64,000 nt of DNA from Paragordius varius. Its lineage: Eukaryota > Nematomorpha. This document shows, piece after piece, positions 44,923-57,500 of this stretch (its first letter is position 1; each line of letters begins with the position of its first letter). The notes under the pieces were generated by a model that was not told the DNA's origin, ran no database searches, and saw only the letters and a program-made list of their open reading frames with translations. The stretch spans positions 8,556,001 through 8,620,000 of the forward strand of contig OZ176055.1 of the NCBI GenBank assembly GCA_964247055.1, written 5' to 3'. Position numbers and translations under genes: made by a program.

Positions 44923-47900
44923 TCAATCATAAAAGATATTGGTAATGTGACCGATACCACGCATAGACGCTTCCCTTAAAATTAATTTGGAGCCAATTTT
45001 TAAATATTGCGGAGATCGTAAAAATCTGAATACTGCGGTTCCAGATTCGTTGGTTTTAAGGTTTTCCTAAAGATTAAAAATATATGTTAAGCACAAAAAT
45101 AATTATTTTTTCAACAGCAAAACGCGAAAGAACCGTATATTTGAAGCTTTTTTTTAAAAAACCCACATCAGACTTTATTCTTGGTATATCACCCTAATGA
45201 TTAAGGATATTGGACATGTTAACATTAAAGCTATAAAAAATAAAATAAATCAAAGAGTTCACTCTTTGCCAAAAAAAGATTGTAGGATATGGTGAATTTG
45301 CTCATACAGGTGCGGGGAATAATTAATGAAAAAAAACCTAGTAAAATTGAGTTTAATACTACTGGAAAAAATTAACTTTGTGAAATTGTGTAATAATTTA
45401 TAAGCATAACAATTATGATAGTGCATAATCCCAGATTGACGATAATATAAGCCATCGTCTACTAACTTTGCGTTCTTGGGTTTAATTGATTCACGTTGTG
45501 TCGTTTGATTGAGTTTTCGATGTTGGTGATTACCTCTGTTTTTATCATTTGGGGATTCCCTTTACATATATGTTCTGATAGACCAAAAAGTAGTTTATTA
45601 TTGCGAATGAGTATGAGTTGTGTTCATTGAGTCTGTGTTAATACTTCCAGTTTCTCCAATATATATTTGATCACAGGAACACGTGGCTTGATATATTCCT
45701 GGTAATCGGTCACGTGAAATAAGATCTTTGTATTTAATGTGATTGATCAATCTAGACATTGGTTTGTTAACTGTTCGAATGTTGAATTTATTTAAAATTT
45801 TCCCACGTTTTTGTAGTAACACTGTTGACAAAAGGTAAACAGGCTGTAAAGATAAACTCTTCGTTATTGTTATTATTTTGTTTGTAGCTTTAAAGTGTAT
45901 TCAATCAAAAAGTTTAAAAGAAGCCATTTTGGTTGAAAGATTGTAGGAGAAATTATAGCTCAGTAGTTTTGACTCATATTGAATCGCAGATACCATATGA
46001 TCTGTGGATGAGAGTTCGGATTACAGATTGTTCTTGTCTAAGGTAGTGGTAGTAGGAAAACGGGTTGAGGTACAAGGGTGCCAAATAATAAAAACATATA
46101 TTAATGCCCAACATTGAAAACCCAATCAAACGACACGTACGTGAATCAATTGACATTAAAAAACGCAAAGTTAGTCCAAACAGAGACGATGGCTTATTGT
46201 GTTATCGTTAATCTGGGATTATGCACTATCATAATTGTTATGTTTATATATTACACATTTCACAAAGTTAATGTAGGGATAAATGGTTTTTTTTCAATAG
46301 TATAATCTTATTGTTATTGGTGTTTTTTTTATCAATTACCTTTCCCCGCACCTGTATGAGTAAATGGAATTTACAATTTTATACAATCTTTATTTGACAA
46401 AGAGTAAACTATATCACTCGAAAATATATTTTTAATTTTTATTTTATAAATTCGCATTTATTCTTTACTATTCTATTATAAAAAAACAAGTTTTATGCAA
46501 AAATTTATTGTTAAATTGCTTTACATTCACACCGTACTTCTTATAATTCAAAATTATTTCAACTATGTAAAAAAATCAATTATATAGGCTAACCACCTGT
46601 TCAAAAAGTTTTTCTAGTATAAGAGTTTGTCGTATATTTCGGACATATACGGTTATTTGTGAGTTTGTGGATAAATGAGTAGCATGATAAAGGATATGAA
46701 TTTCGGCTTCAAATCTGTACACTGCTTTAGGATTTAATTCAGGGGCTAATATGACCATACCCTATATGCATACACGAATAGGTCAAATTAAAAAATCTTT
46801 TTTTTGAAATATTATTAAAATAAAGTTGCGTTTTCCTAAATTTAGGAATAAATCCATCAATAATAATAGAAAAAAAAACTTAAAAATTTCATCGATTATT
46901 ATAACAAATTAGCTAAAATATAGGGATTTAATTTATTTAATTTAATAATACATTATATTTGCCCTATTTTTAAATTACTAAATGGGATCTAAACATTAAT
47001 TTCAAAAACTGTTGTTAATAAATAAAAATTTACTTTGGATATTATTTTTGAGAGCATATCTCGAATGCGTTTGTTAAGGGCTTCATTAGCATCGTATCCA
47101 ATTTTATCGTAAGTCGTTTCCCGTATAATCCCTAAAATAAATAAAAAATACAATCCAAATTAAATAATTCATTAATTAAGTAATTGTTTAAAAAGTATTA
47201 GCTATTAAAAAATAATATTAATAATTGAATATTAAAGGAGAGTTCATGTAGGTTAACAAACAAAGATAACTCTATTAGAGAAAAGGTTTGAAACTTAAAG
47301 AAAAAAATACAAAATATGGTAAAATACTGAGAGTTATAAAAGTTAGAAAAAAAATCTAAAAAGAAAGTCATAAAAGAACCGATTATAACTGTAAAAACAA
47401 AAACCAAAAGTCAAAAAACTAATATATTAACATGTTACAAGATTTTTTAGATAGGAGTATAATCCTAATTAATATATTGCCTCCCCCCATAAAATATAAC
47501 TTAAAATCCTTAGACTTTGCAAAAAAAGTAATTAGGTAATTATTACGTTTATGTTGATGACTAGCAGTGTAATGATTAAATTTAGTTTTATCATATGAAT
47601 TCGTTGTTTCTCCATTTTTTATTCCATGATTGTGATTCGTTTTATTAGAGGTTGATAACAATTGAATCTCTATGGTGGCACATTCACCCCGACATATAGC
47701 TTTACGAATCATTCGACATCTCCGGATAGATTTTACACAAATAGGCCAAAATTCTTGGCTGTTGTTTGAAATTGAAAATTCCATTAAAGTACTTTTATTT
47801 TCATTTTTGTTTTTGTGTTCGTTATTTAAAGAAAAACTGTTTATATTAGAATTGCTTATATTTGCGGTACTATTTTGATGGTATTGTTGGGGTATAGGAC

Positions 47901-50900
47901 CAATGACATACAGTCCATTTTCATGCATAATTCCAGAATTCAGAATACCGCTAAGGACTAGTCCACAACACTCTTCAACCAAAAATATTTCATCAATCTA
48001 AACACGTAATGTGAAATGCAGTAGTTTGAAATAAAAGTAATGTAAAAATGATATTTATGAAAATAATATTTTATTATAAAATTAATAATCCGTATATTCT
48101 AAAATGTATAAAAAATATAAAAAAAATTTGGATCTAAATGATCCTTAATCAATATATGCATAAATAAAAAAAATAAAATATTTGTAAAATTATATATGGT
48201 GAAAAAACGATTTGCGTCCTAGAACTAATAGGAGATGCTAACAGTAAAAAAAACTTTTAGGCGGATATAAAAAATTACGTTGATTAAAAGTGTGTTTAGT
48301 TTAATTTACGTTTTAATTAATTTGTAATTTTATCCATCGATTTGTATATATATACATATAAATTACAAAAGTCAAATCTTTGGCAAAAAACTATACTGTA
48401 ATATAAAAATACCAAAAACTCGGCTAAATCATTGCATTCCACATCAATTAAGAATTTATCCGTATTATTGCTATTTTTTAAAGGGTTATTATTTGGTAAT
48501 AATTGTTGATTTTCAATAGCACAAGAGGAGGTAGGAAAATTATCAGTATTTTGTTCACCTAAACTCTTAGATGAATAAGAAAGTTTGCGTTTTCGATCAG
48601 ACTCTAAATATTTTACAAACAAGAGAATGCAAATATAATTTAATAAAATTTTTCGCTTTTACCATAAATACAAATTAAAAATTTCGTATTTGATACAAGA
48701 TAAAATGCAGTTTAATTTTTATAAATTTTTAATTCAATATTAAATCGCATCAAAGCCATCATTTTTTGAACTAATAGTTAAAATAATTTGTGAAATTCAA
48801 CAATATATGTGATATAACAATATTTTTTTGTCATACGGTTTTTAATCTATTTATCCTTAATTGGAACAAATATCACTCATTATTAACTATAAACTTTTAA
48901 AATACCATTTTATTTAAGGTTAAAACAGCCATAAAGAGTTTTTGATTTAATTTATTATATATAAAGTAAATATACACTTTATTCACAAAAAAGTAAAGAT
49001 ACTTATTTCCACTTTGCTCGAGGAAGAGGCCAGTACTAATGATTCTTGAGATGTTGTCGAGTCTGAGTTTGATATGTTATTACCAAGTTTATTATCCCCG
49101 TTTTTATTTTGATTGGAATTAAAATTGTTTAGGGGAAGTAAAAGTTGTAGGAATTTAGTTAATATATCCAAATGATAACCGGTTACACACGAAATTTCAA
49201 TGATAGGTACTATACGTGTACAACCATTACAAATGTTTTGTCCTCCTTTAGCCATATTGTAGGCTGCTGTGAAACCCTGATCAAAATTAGTTATTAACAG
49301 TGGGACCTTATTTATGTTTGTAAGTGCTTCAATGATAACATCACAAGTTGTTAAGGAGGTGGTATTTTTATTGCTTTTGTCATTTGAGACTGAAATATTT
49401 GGTGACTTTAATGTCGAGTTTTGAGAGTCTGACGAGGTTAAATTTGGACTTATTAACATTGTCGGTGTCGAAGGTATTGTTAAAGAACCATCTTTCCGAT
49501 CACACTTTGTTATGATGATAAAAAGGGGTAAGTTTAGTGCTAGGGTAAGACCTAAATGTTCTCGTGAAGTTCCAACTATTAAGAAATATATATATTTTGC
49601 GTCAAAAAGAGACAACCAGAAACGTTTTTGTTCAGTTGTTAAGGGTATCTGTTCCAATTAAATAGTTTCGTTCTCATATATATTTTTTAAAAAATGGTTT
49701 CAAACTCAATGGTGGTTAGAAAATTTTTTTTATATTCTTTTGAATTTAGATGCCATTTTACGTTAAGATAATCGATTGTCTAATTTTACTGATCTTAATA
49801 AGGATGATGAATAGCCAAAAAAGCAATAGGGGAATATTAAAAATTTTCTGTACCTTTGACTGAAATATCCATGAAAAACACGAACAATAACAATAATAAT
49901 TGAAAAAATAAAAAAATCTAATTTTTGCGCTTTCGAAAGCGTTTTTTAAAACCAAAATGAGCCTTAAAGCTTATGGTTTCACTAAAACCATTTCAGTAAC
50001 AAAAATCTATTTTAAAAAAGGTAAAAAAGATTATAAAATGTGCAACCAATTTTTTTAATATTTACATACCTAATCCTTGATGATCATCGATAAGAAGCAT
50101 TATATAATCGGGCGAATAATTAGCAAGGCCAAACAAAGTAGTTTTTTGATATTTATAAAAACCAGCGAGATCCAGGAATGTAAGAAGTTTGGTTGATGTT
50201 TCATACACCTCTTCCACTGTTCGGGGTCCTTTGTAATTTATTAGCTAAAAAACAAATAAGATAAAGTTTTGATTAATTTCTTAATTATATATCAGAGGCT
50301 TACAATCAATTTTAAGAGCTTATATATAAATATAAGCCTTTACTTGATTTAATAGTAGTAAAAATCAACAAAAAACGTTATTACTACATCTCTTTTGTAG
50401 TCAAACACTTTTAAATCCTATTTAGCGAGGCATGTTTAGCCAAATTCGAAAAATCGCAAACATTCATTTCCATTATTCATACTAAAAGCCTAAGTCTTTA
50501 TAAACTTTTCGGCTTTTAAAGCCTAGATAAATACTAAAAGGCGCCCCTCTTCCCTACCTGGCCATCATCATCGAAACCTATAACGTCAATGCTTATGCTC
50601 GATGTTTTGCCAGACTCGACCTCATGAGCATGGCGAAATAAGCCAAGTCGAGCACTCCCCTTCCCATCATCAAGGTCTCCACGGGTTAGGACTCCAATCA
50701 TGGTTGATTTACCGGAACCGTGGTTACCTAACACAGCCACACGCAAATCTATAAACTATATAAAGTAAAAGAATTATAATTACGAATAAAAAATTTTTTT
50801 ATCTATAGTTGTAGGTTACAAAAGAGGAAACGTGGATATTGGTTATACAGACGAGTGTATTACATATTTTTCATATAGTCGAATAAATTATCGATTAAAA

Positions 50901-51445
50901 TCATTTATTTACAAAAGTGGATTGTTTTGCAAAAATATGTTTAAGTATTTTATCAATAAAAATTTAATATAAATTAGTTATAAAGAACAATTTTGATAAG
51001 AAAGAAAACCGGTTGTTCATCGGACACTTTTCGGACCAAAACTTCACAAATATATTTTGGCAAATCATTATCAGATTTGAAGATGGATTTTTCTCGAATA
51101 ATTTGTGTCGTTGCTTGTAAACTTTTAGCCATTCGGTTTAGCGTTAATTTTGATGATTCGAGTTCTTGTTTGGTTAAACCAATTATGCCACCCTGATCTT
51201 CGATTCCAAGCTCGTACACTGCTTCTCCATTCCCTTCTTTCAAGCGCCATTTCAGTTGGGTTATCAAACCATCTAACCGAGCTTTCGATGGATTTATTAA
51301 TTTCAACTAAAATGTAAAAATTAAATAAGATCTTTTGTCAAACTTTGTATTCGACATTTCCTTCTTCAATCTATCGTAATATGGTAATAAAGGGAGAAAT
51401 TAATACTTCAGGTGGTAAATCCTGCAACGAATTTTTTCTGGACAT
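44923..51445 (-). CDS. GTPBP2: GTP-binding protein 2 (GTPBP1/2 family translational GTPase)
   Basis: Elongation-factor-like GTPase linked to ribosome rescue. Exons, high to low: 51445-51407, 51370-51344 (27 nt), 51306-51010, 50802-50784 (19 nt, needed for phase, uncertain), 50748-50558, 50244-50070, 49575-49003, 48603-48413, 47997-47547, 47131-47034, 46761-46594 and 45066-44923 (TGA). Sum gives 790 residues (human 602). The start [13 protein letters not shown] leads into IEEGNVEYK then LKLINPS. G1 is [10 protein letters not shown]3 DLAG, G4 [24 protein letters not shown] and [20 protein letters not shown] fit GTPBP2 better than GTPBP1. Length excess is Asn/Ser-rich insertions after the G4 motif and in the middle exons. 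First introns are 36 and 37 nt. Divergent from NDUFS1. Confidence 0.92.
45240..46085 (-). mobile_element. Penelope-like element remnant (RT end and GIY-YIG domain)
   Basis: Retroelement of the Penelope type in the last GTPBP2 intron. On - it shows the end of a reverse transcriptase region ([19 protein letters not shown], then [16 protein letters not shown], around 46080-45970). Next come a linker and a GIY-YIG endonuclease segment ([19 protein letters not shown], about 45697-45640). A tail with GLSEHICK and [14 protein letters not shown] follows. It is 5'-truncated and the frame is broken. A second, shorter copy lies head to head at 46085-46415. Confidence 0.75.
46085..46415 (+). mobile_element. 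Second Penelope-like fragment, head to head with the first
   Basis: Bases about 46090-46415 are the reverse complement of about 45245-45540 with moderate divergence, including CGATGGCTTATT, GGATTATGCACTATCATAAT and CTCATACAGGTGCGGGGAA (as seen at 45301). The coding remnant reads [19 protein letters not shown], then VSPNRDDGL, the typical C-terminal end of the endonuclease tail. The two copies are joined by their 5'-truncated ends. Confidence 0.75.
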
Positions 51446-51513
51446 CCAAAGACAAAATTTTGGACGGTACAAAAATCCTGGTCATATGATAAAATGTAAT
51501 TCTGCTTTTACAC
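51446..51513. promoter_or_regulatory. 68-bp bidirectional intergenic region (GTPBP2 / NDUFS1)
   Basis: The start codons of GTPBP2 (-, 51445) and NDUFS1 (+, 51514) are 68 bp apart. No TATA box was seen. Both assigned starts are the first ATG of an exon whose protein fits the family (N-terminal targeting peptide on the NDUFS1 side). A shared core promoter or trans-spliced leaders would be needed. Confidence 0.5.
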
Positions 51514-54500
51514 ATGTCTATACTGCTAAAACAACGCATTCTTTTGCCCATAAAATATTTTAAATCCCTGTTATCTTCTACAGCGGCACCACCGCCATTA
51601 AATGAAAACAAAATCGAATTATTTATTAATGATCAACGAGTTTTAGCTGAACCTGGGATGACCATTTTGCAGGTATGTGTCCTTTAACATTCTGAATATT
51701 ATATATAACCATTAAAGCCTGTTTTTAACTTTTAAATTTTTCTTACTTTAAATCCCTAAAACAAAATATTTTAAAACTAAACATACGCTTTATATAAAAA
51801 GTTATATATTAACTAAATAAGTAGATAACTTTATTTTAGTTATTTTAAATTCTTTCTTCACCCTAGAAATTACCTTCTAAAATAAAATTATTTTACCATT
51901 TTATTTTATATACTGCACACTGGATCATTTAGGCGTGTGCTTTGATTGGAATCGAAATACCCAGGTACTGTTATCACGAACGGCTAAGTATTGCTGGGAA
52001 TTGTCGAATGTGCTTGGTTGAGGTTGAGAAGTCAGTTAAACCGGTCGCTTCATGCGCTATGCCCGTTATGAAAGGTATGAGAGTTAAAACTGACACAAAC
52101 TCTGCTGTTACTCGAAAGGCCAGAGAAGGGGTAACCGAATTCTTGCTGGTTAATCATCCGTTAGATTGTCCCATCTGTGATCAAGCAGGGGAATGTGACC
52201 TGCAAGACCAGGTTTGTACCTCTTTTTTGAGATAATTTATCAAGGATTTGAACCGTGATCATTTCATATTAAACCGAAATTATTAACTTTTTTATGGTCC
52301 AAAAAACCGTTTAAAAACTGTTTATTCTAAAAATGCATACTCAGATGTCGGAAAAGATGTTAGCCGTTAAGATATGACTTGAACCCTGTTAATTATTCAT
52401 CTGCTAGATTGTTAAAAATTTAATTAAAGAGTCAAGGATTTTAACGGCTTTTTATGGCTTAAAACCGTTTTGGAATTGTTTGAAACAAGTTGGAAAGGTA
52501 CATTTAAACCGTTTTTAGTTAAATTATGCCAGAGGGTTGTAACTTGCAAGACCAGGTTTTTTTTGTTTGCTTTAGACCAATTTTTATGGGATTGGTAAGT
52601 TTTTTAGGTTTAAATTGTAGAATCTTTAGAAAATTTCTATAATGTTAGGAAACAATAATTTTTTTTCTTAGATGCTATTTCACAAAAATGATAGCAATAA
52701 AATCCGAACCAATTTTTTCCACCCTTACAAAATTATTGAATCCACGGGTTTAAATATAGAATCATCTAGAAAATCCAAAAAATGATTTATTGAAACTATA
52801 CGCATAATCATTTTTTCATTAACTGTTTTTTTTGTAAAAAGCAATTTTTTTCGTTATATATTTTGTGTTTTTCATTATTCCTGGTTTGCGATAGACTATG
52901 GCTTTTGGTAATGATCGGAGTCGATTCGTTGATATGTGGTTTTCAGGCAAACGTGCAGTTGAAGATAAAAATATTGGTCCACTTATAAAGACATCCATGA
53001 ACCGTTGTATACATTGTACCAAATGTATAAGGTAAATTAAAGTTTTTATGGTGAAAACTTTTTTTTTGAAACTTATGCAGTAAAAATTGAAAATATATGT
53101 TTGAATGATATAAGAATTTATATTTTTGGATATTGTTTACGCTGAAGTGTGATTGTATCATTATATTGCAATAATAATTCAGTTAAAATTATATGAAATT
53201 ATTGTGAAATTACTACTAATAATCTTTGTCAAATGTAAAAAATAAAATTAAAATATAAACTAATTTTTACTTTATACTTTAAATTTTAGTTTATATTTTA
53301 ATTTTATTTTTTGCGTTTGGATTACTAGTAGTAATCGAAAATTCACAATTTCATATAATTTTAGCTAAATTATAATTGCAATATAATAATTAGATTTTTA
53401 ATATATGGCGATATCTTAAGAGTGAAAATATTTTACTATTTTCATTGAAACAATCATTTTTATTTAAAATTATTATTCATGTGATTGCAGCTAGGAAACG
53501 TGAAATTAAGGGTGTACATATATAGGTTATAACAAGAAATTAAGGAAAAATTTTTATGATTGCCATTATATTAAAAACAAAAGTCGTTTTCCGTTTATCT
53601 TTAAGATTCATATATTTTATTTAAAAGCCCATGCGTATTTACTTTACTGTATTTTATTCACTCAATTATTTAAAATACCATTTACAGTGTAATTCACCTA
53701 AAAAGAAATTATGTGATTTTTTAACATTAAAAATTTCCTATATTTTTTTTATATTTTTCAAAAAAATGAATTATTGTTTAAAATTAATATAATACTAAAA
53801 AACTAATAAACTATGCCATTGAGATAAATTACATATATAAATGATGAGTTTTATATTAGACCGATAACACATAAATTATTTTTAGGGTGAATTTGAATTG
53901 TTCGAGGGTAAATTTGAATTGTTCAAGGGTAAATTTGAATTGTTGTAAATGGTATAATTGTTAATTTTAGATTTGCTTCAGAAATTGCTGGAGTCGACGA
54001 CTTAGGCACTACAGGCCGAGGTTCTGACATGCAAGTTGGAACGTTTGTTGAAAAAATGTTTTATTCGGAACTTTCAGGAAACGTGATTGATTTGTGTCCG
54101 GTTGGAGCGCTAACATCAAAACCATACGCTTTTAGAGGTTAACTCATCTTTTAACAACCTTTGTAAATTTTTTTCTTTATGGTTTTTAGCGCATTTTATT
54201 ATGAGCTTACAGATCAGTTGGTTTATATATATATATATATTTATACATATATTTAACATTTGTAGGGGGGGGAGTTTATATTTCATGGAGTTTTTTGTGA
54301 CTAATTTTTGGTGTATTTGAGCCATATGCCTGTAACATTAAGTCCTACAAAATTTTTTAATTTTATACTGAAATGAAACATAATTTTATTAATTAAAGAT
54401 TAATAAGGAATATATATAATGCATTTTTTTCATTTTAATAACAGTTGAGACATCTAAATGCAAAAACGGTAACTATTATCATAAAAGCATTAAATTCTAT

Positions 54501-57500
54501 ATTTTAGTGATAGAAACTTTTAATTAATTTATTTTTATCTACGTGACGTGGTTCCATCATTTATAATTTTATATAAAAATTAATCCTGAACTTTTAATAT
54601 TAAAGTTTATTCTTAAAAAGATTAATTATATGGGGGGAAAGTAGGTTTCAGTTGGCAATATGTTTATTATATAAACAAATACTCTTTTAATGTAATTAAC
54701 TAAAAATATTAACATTATAATTACGTAATGTATTAAATATGTATTGTATTAGAATAAAGATTTAATAATAAGCATCGTCTATACACACTTTCATTTGAAT
54801 CAATTATATAGGTTAATTTTGTTCAGTATAGATTGATTTTTGTGCATCATATGATAACCAACCTATCGTTTTGGGCTTTGAAGTATATAGTCTTTAGATG
54901 AAGTTTTTTTGTCTTTTAATAATTTTTTATTTGTGAAATATATGGTTAAAAGAGTTGTAAATTGATAAGTGAGACCCTACTCATTTGTATATACAAATAT
55001 TGCCTAAGCTTTCGTGATTTCATCCCCCCATATTAAACCGATTATAGGAAATATCAAAATTAAACAGACGCGTGAACAAAATTATAAGAATAATATATGA
55101 TTAAATATAATTTTTCATATATTTATTTTGGCCCTTTGTGAGGATTTCAAAATACTTAGAAATTATGACTTTCAAAACGATTATAACTAAAAATTAGGGC
55201 TTTATCAGACAAAAATGCATGATGAATTTATAGGCGCTCTTTGGTATCGTCTTTGTGTAATGGATAATTTGCCATTCTGCCAGGCGTTATCATTAATGTT
55301 AACAACACTTAAATCATTATTTTTGTTTTTCCTTCCCAGTTAAAAGTTGGTCTACCCCTGCGATCCTTACCTTTAAAATGTAGAGTTAAAATTTATTTGT
55401 CCATTGTTCTAGGGCACGTTTGATGTGTCCGAAATATCTGAGTCAGTTTTTCTAAGCATTATATTTAAAGAGGTTCGATGTGATACAGTTGATGCAAATG
55501 TGAATTTGACTTTATTGAGGTCGAATAGATTTAGCATCCGCTTTTCTATATCCAACATTTTTTTTTCTCGATTAAATCTGTGATCAGCCATGTCTCGCTT
55601 CCATACAGGAGTATGGGACTTATGCCGGTTTTTTGGATTAGGCCTTTGTTATTTAGAAAAAAATTCTTTATACTTTTTAACGTTTTTACTGTTTTTTAGC
55701 CAGACCATGGGAAACTCGTAAAACTGAAAGTGTAGATATAATGGATGCCGTCGGTTCCAATATTGTGGTAAGTAGTCGAGCTGGAGATATCATGAGAATA
55801 TTACCCAAAATCAATGATGACATCAATGAAGAATGGATTAGTGATAAAACACGGTTTATTTACAAAGCTTTTTTTTTAATTTATATAAAGGAATAAAAAA
55901 ATTGTAGTAAAAATACGTAAAGACAAACAACTTTTTTTTCAAAAGACAACCACCATACTTTTTAAACCTCTTGATATTTCCTACAATAAATATTTATTTG
56001 CAAATTTAATTTATATTAAATATTATTGTTATCCATTTACATCTAATATAAATTTTGGTATTTATTAAAATATTCCATAAAAGTGTAGAGCATGTTTTGA
56101 AAAAAAAATGTTTGTTGGTTTTTAATATCAATTTTTACTGTACGATATACGGTTAAATCTATAACTGCGCGAGTAAAATATGGTAAACGTATGTTTATTT
56201 AAATTTATATTGTCAAAACATAAAAAACCAACATTTTTTTTTATAAATTTAAAGCATTCAAGTATTAAGTAAGTATTTTTTTAATCTAAATTTACTATAC
56301 AGTAGCAAAATATTGAATTGATTACAACTATATTTTATATTTCGATATCCAAAATTACATTTTGTCATGAAAAAATTAATAAAAATGTTAATCTTTTAAC
56401 TTTTTATGTTTTGTCATAATAATTTGGCAAATTGAGGGAAAATTATTTGGTGTGCGTATATTTTTGTCTTTTGAAAAAAAAAGTTTTTTAAATTTCTGAA
56501 ACGGCTGGAAATATAAGTGCTTTATATATATATATATATAGAATGCCACAATAAATTAATAAATTTTTATATATAATATATATCAAACATAGATTTGCTT
56601 ACGATGGACTTAAATATCAAAGGCTAACAAGTCCAATGATTAAGGGTGCGGATGGATCTTTTAGAAATTATGATTGGGAACATGCCTTAAATTTCTTAAC
56701 CCAAAAATTGGTTCAAACAGATGGTATTATAAAACAGATTTAAGTTTATATTGACAATTTTTTTAACCGAAAAAAGTTTTTTAGTTTTATTTTTTAAAAC
56801 TATATTGGCTACGTAGAAAGTCCAAAGTTTATATTATCATCCTTATTTTTTCTTTTTTTATGGCTTTAAAGCTAATTATTATATAAAGCAAAAAGTTTAG
56901 GCATATATTTGAAGAAAAATTAATTTAAGCTTAAAAATGGCGTTATTGAAATATTTATAAATTTATATGAATAAAAAATTTTTTCCTTGTAAAAATTTAG
57001 CTTCTTAAACATTAATTTTTAAAAAATATTAAAAGTTTAATAAATGACATACTTTTTAAAGGATAATTTTCATTATTACCGCTTAAATTTTTGGCATTTT
57101 AATATTTCTCTAAATTTACAAGAACAAAAGCCAATCATTACTCCCTTATTGAATTTAAGCTTTAATGAACTTATATGTTATACATATTCTTTAATTAACA
57201 TAACAATTAATTACCTTTTAAATCTTAGTAGAGCTCTATAATATATACCATTCACAGTTCAAATCCCTCGAACAATTCAAATTCACCCTTAAACAATTCA
57301 AATTCACCCTTGAACAATTCAAATTCACCCTAAAAATAAATTATGTGTTTTCAAACTAGTATAACTCATTATTAATATAAAAAATATCTTTATGGCATAA
57401 TTTACTATTTTTTCAGTTAAAATATAGAATTTTTAATCTCAAAAAACAGGTTATATATTTGAGGGTGAATTTGAATTGTTCGAGGGAGAATTTGAATTGT

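Noticed and set aside
46114-46305. Plus-strand frame with a membrane-like stretch ([11 protein letters not shown])
   Set aside because: It lies within the second Penelope-like fragment and its 3' noncoding tail, so not an independent gene.
57270-57340. Regularly repeated 21-nt units that could suggest a CRISPR-like or satellite array
   Set aside because: Units are directly adjacent without unique spacers, and they recur as inverted arms at both ends of a defined element in a eukaryotic genome. They are MITE arms.
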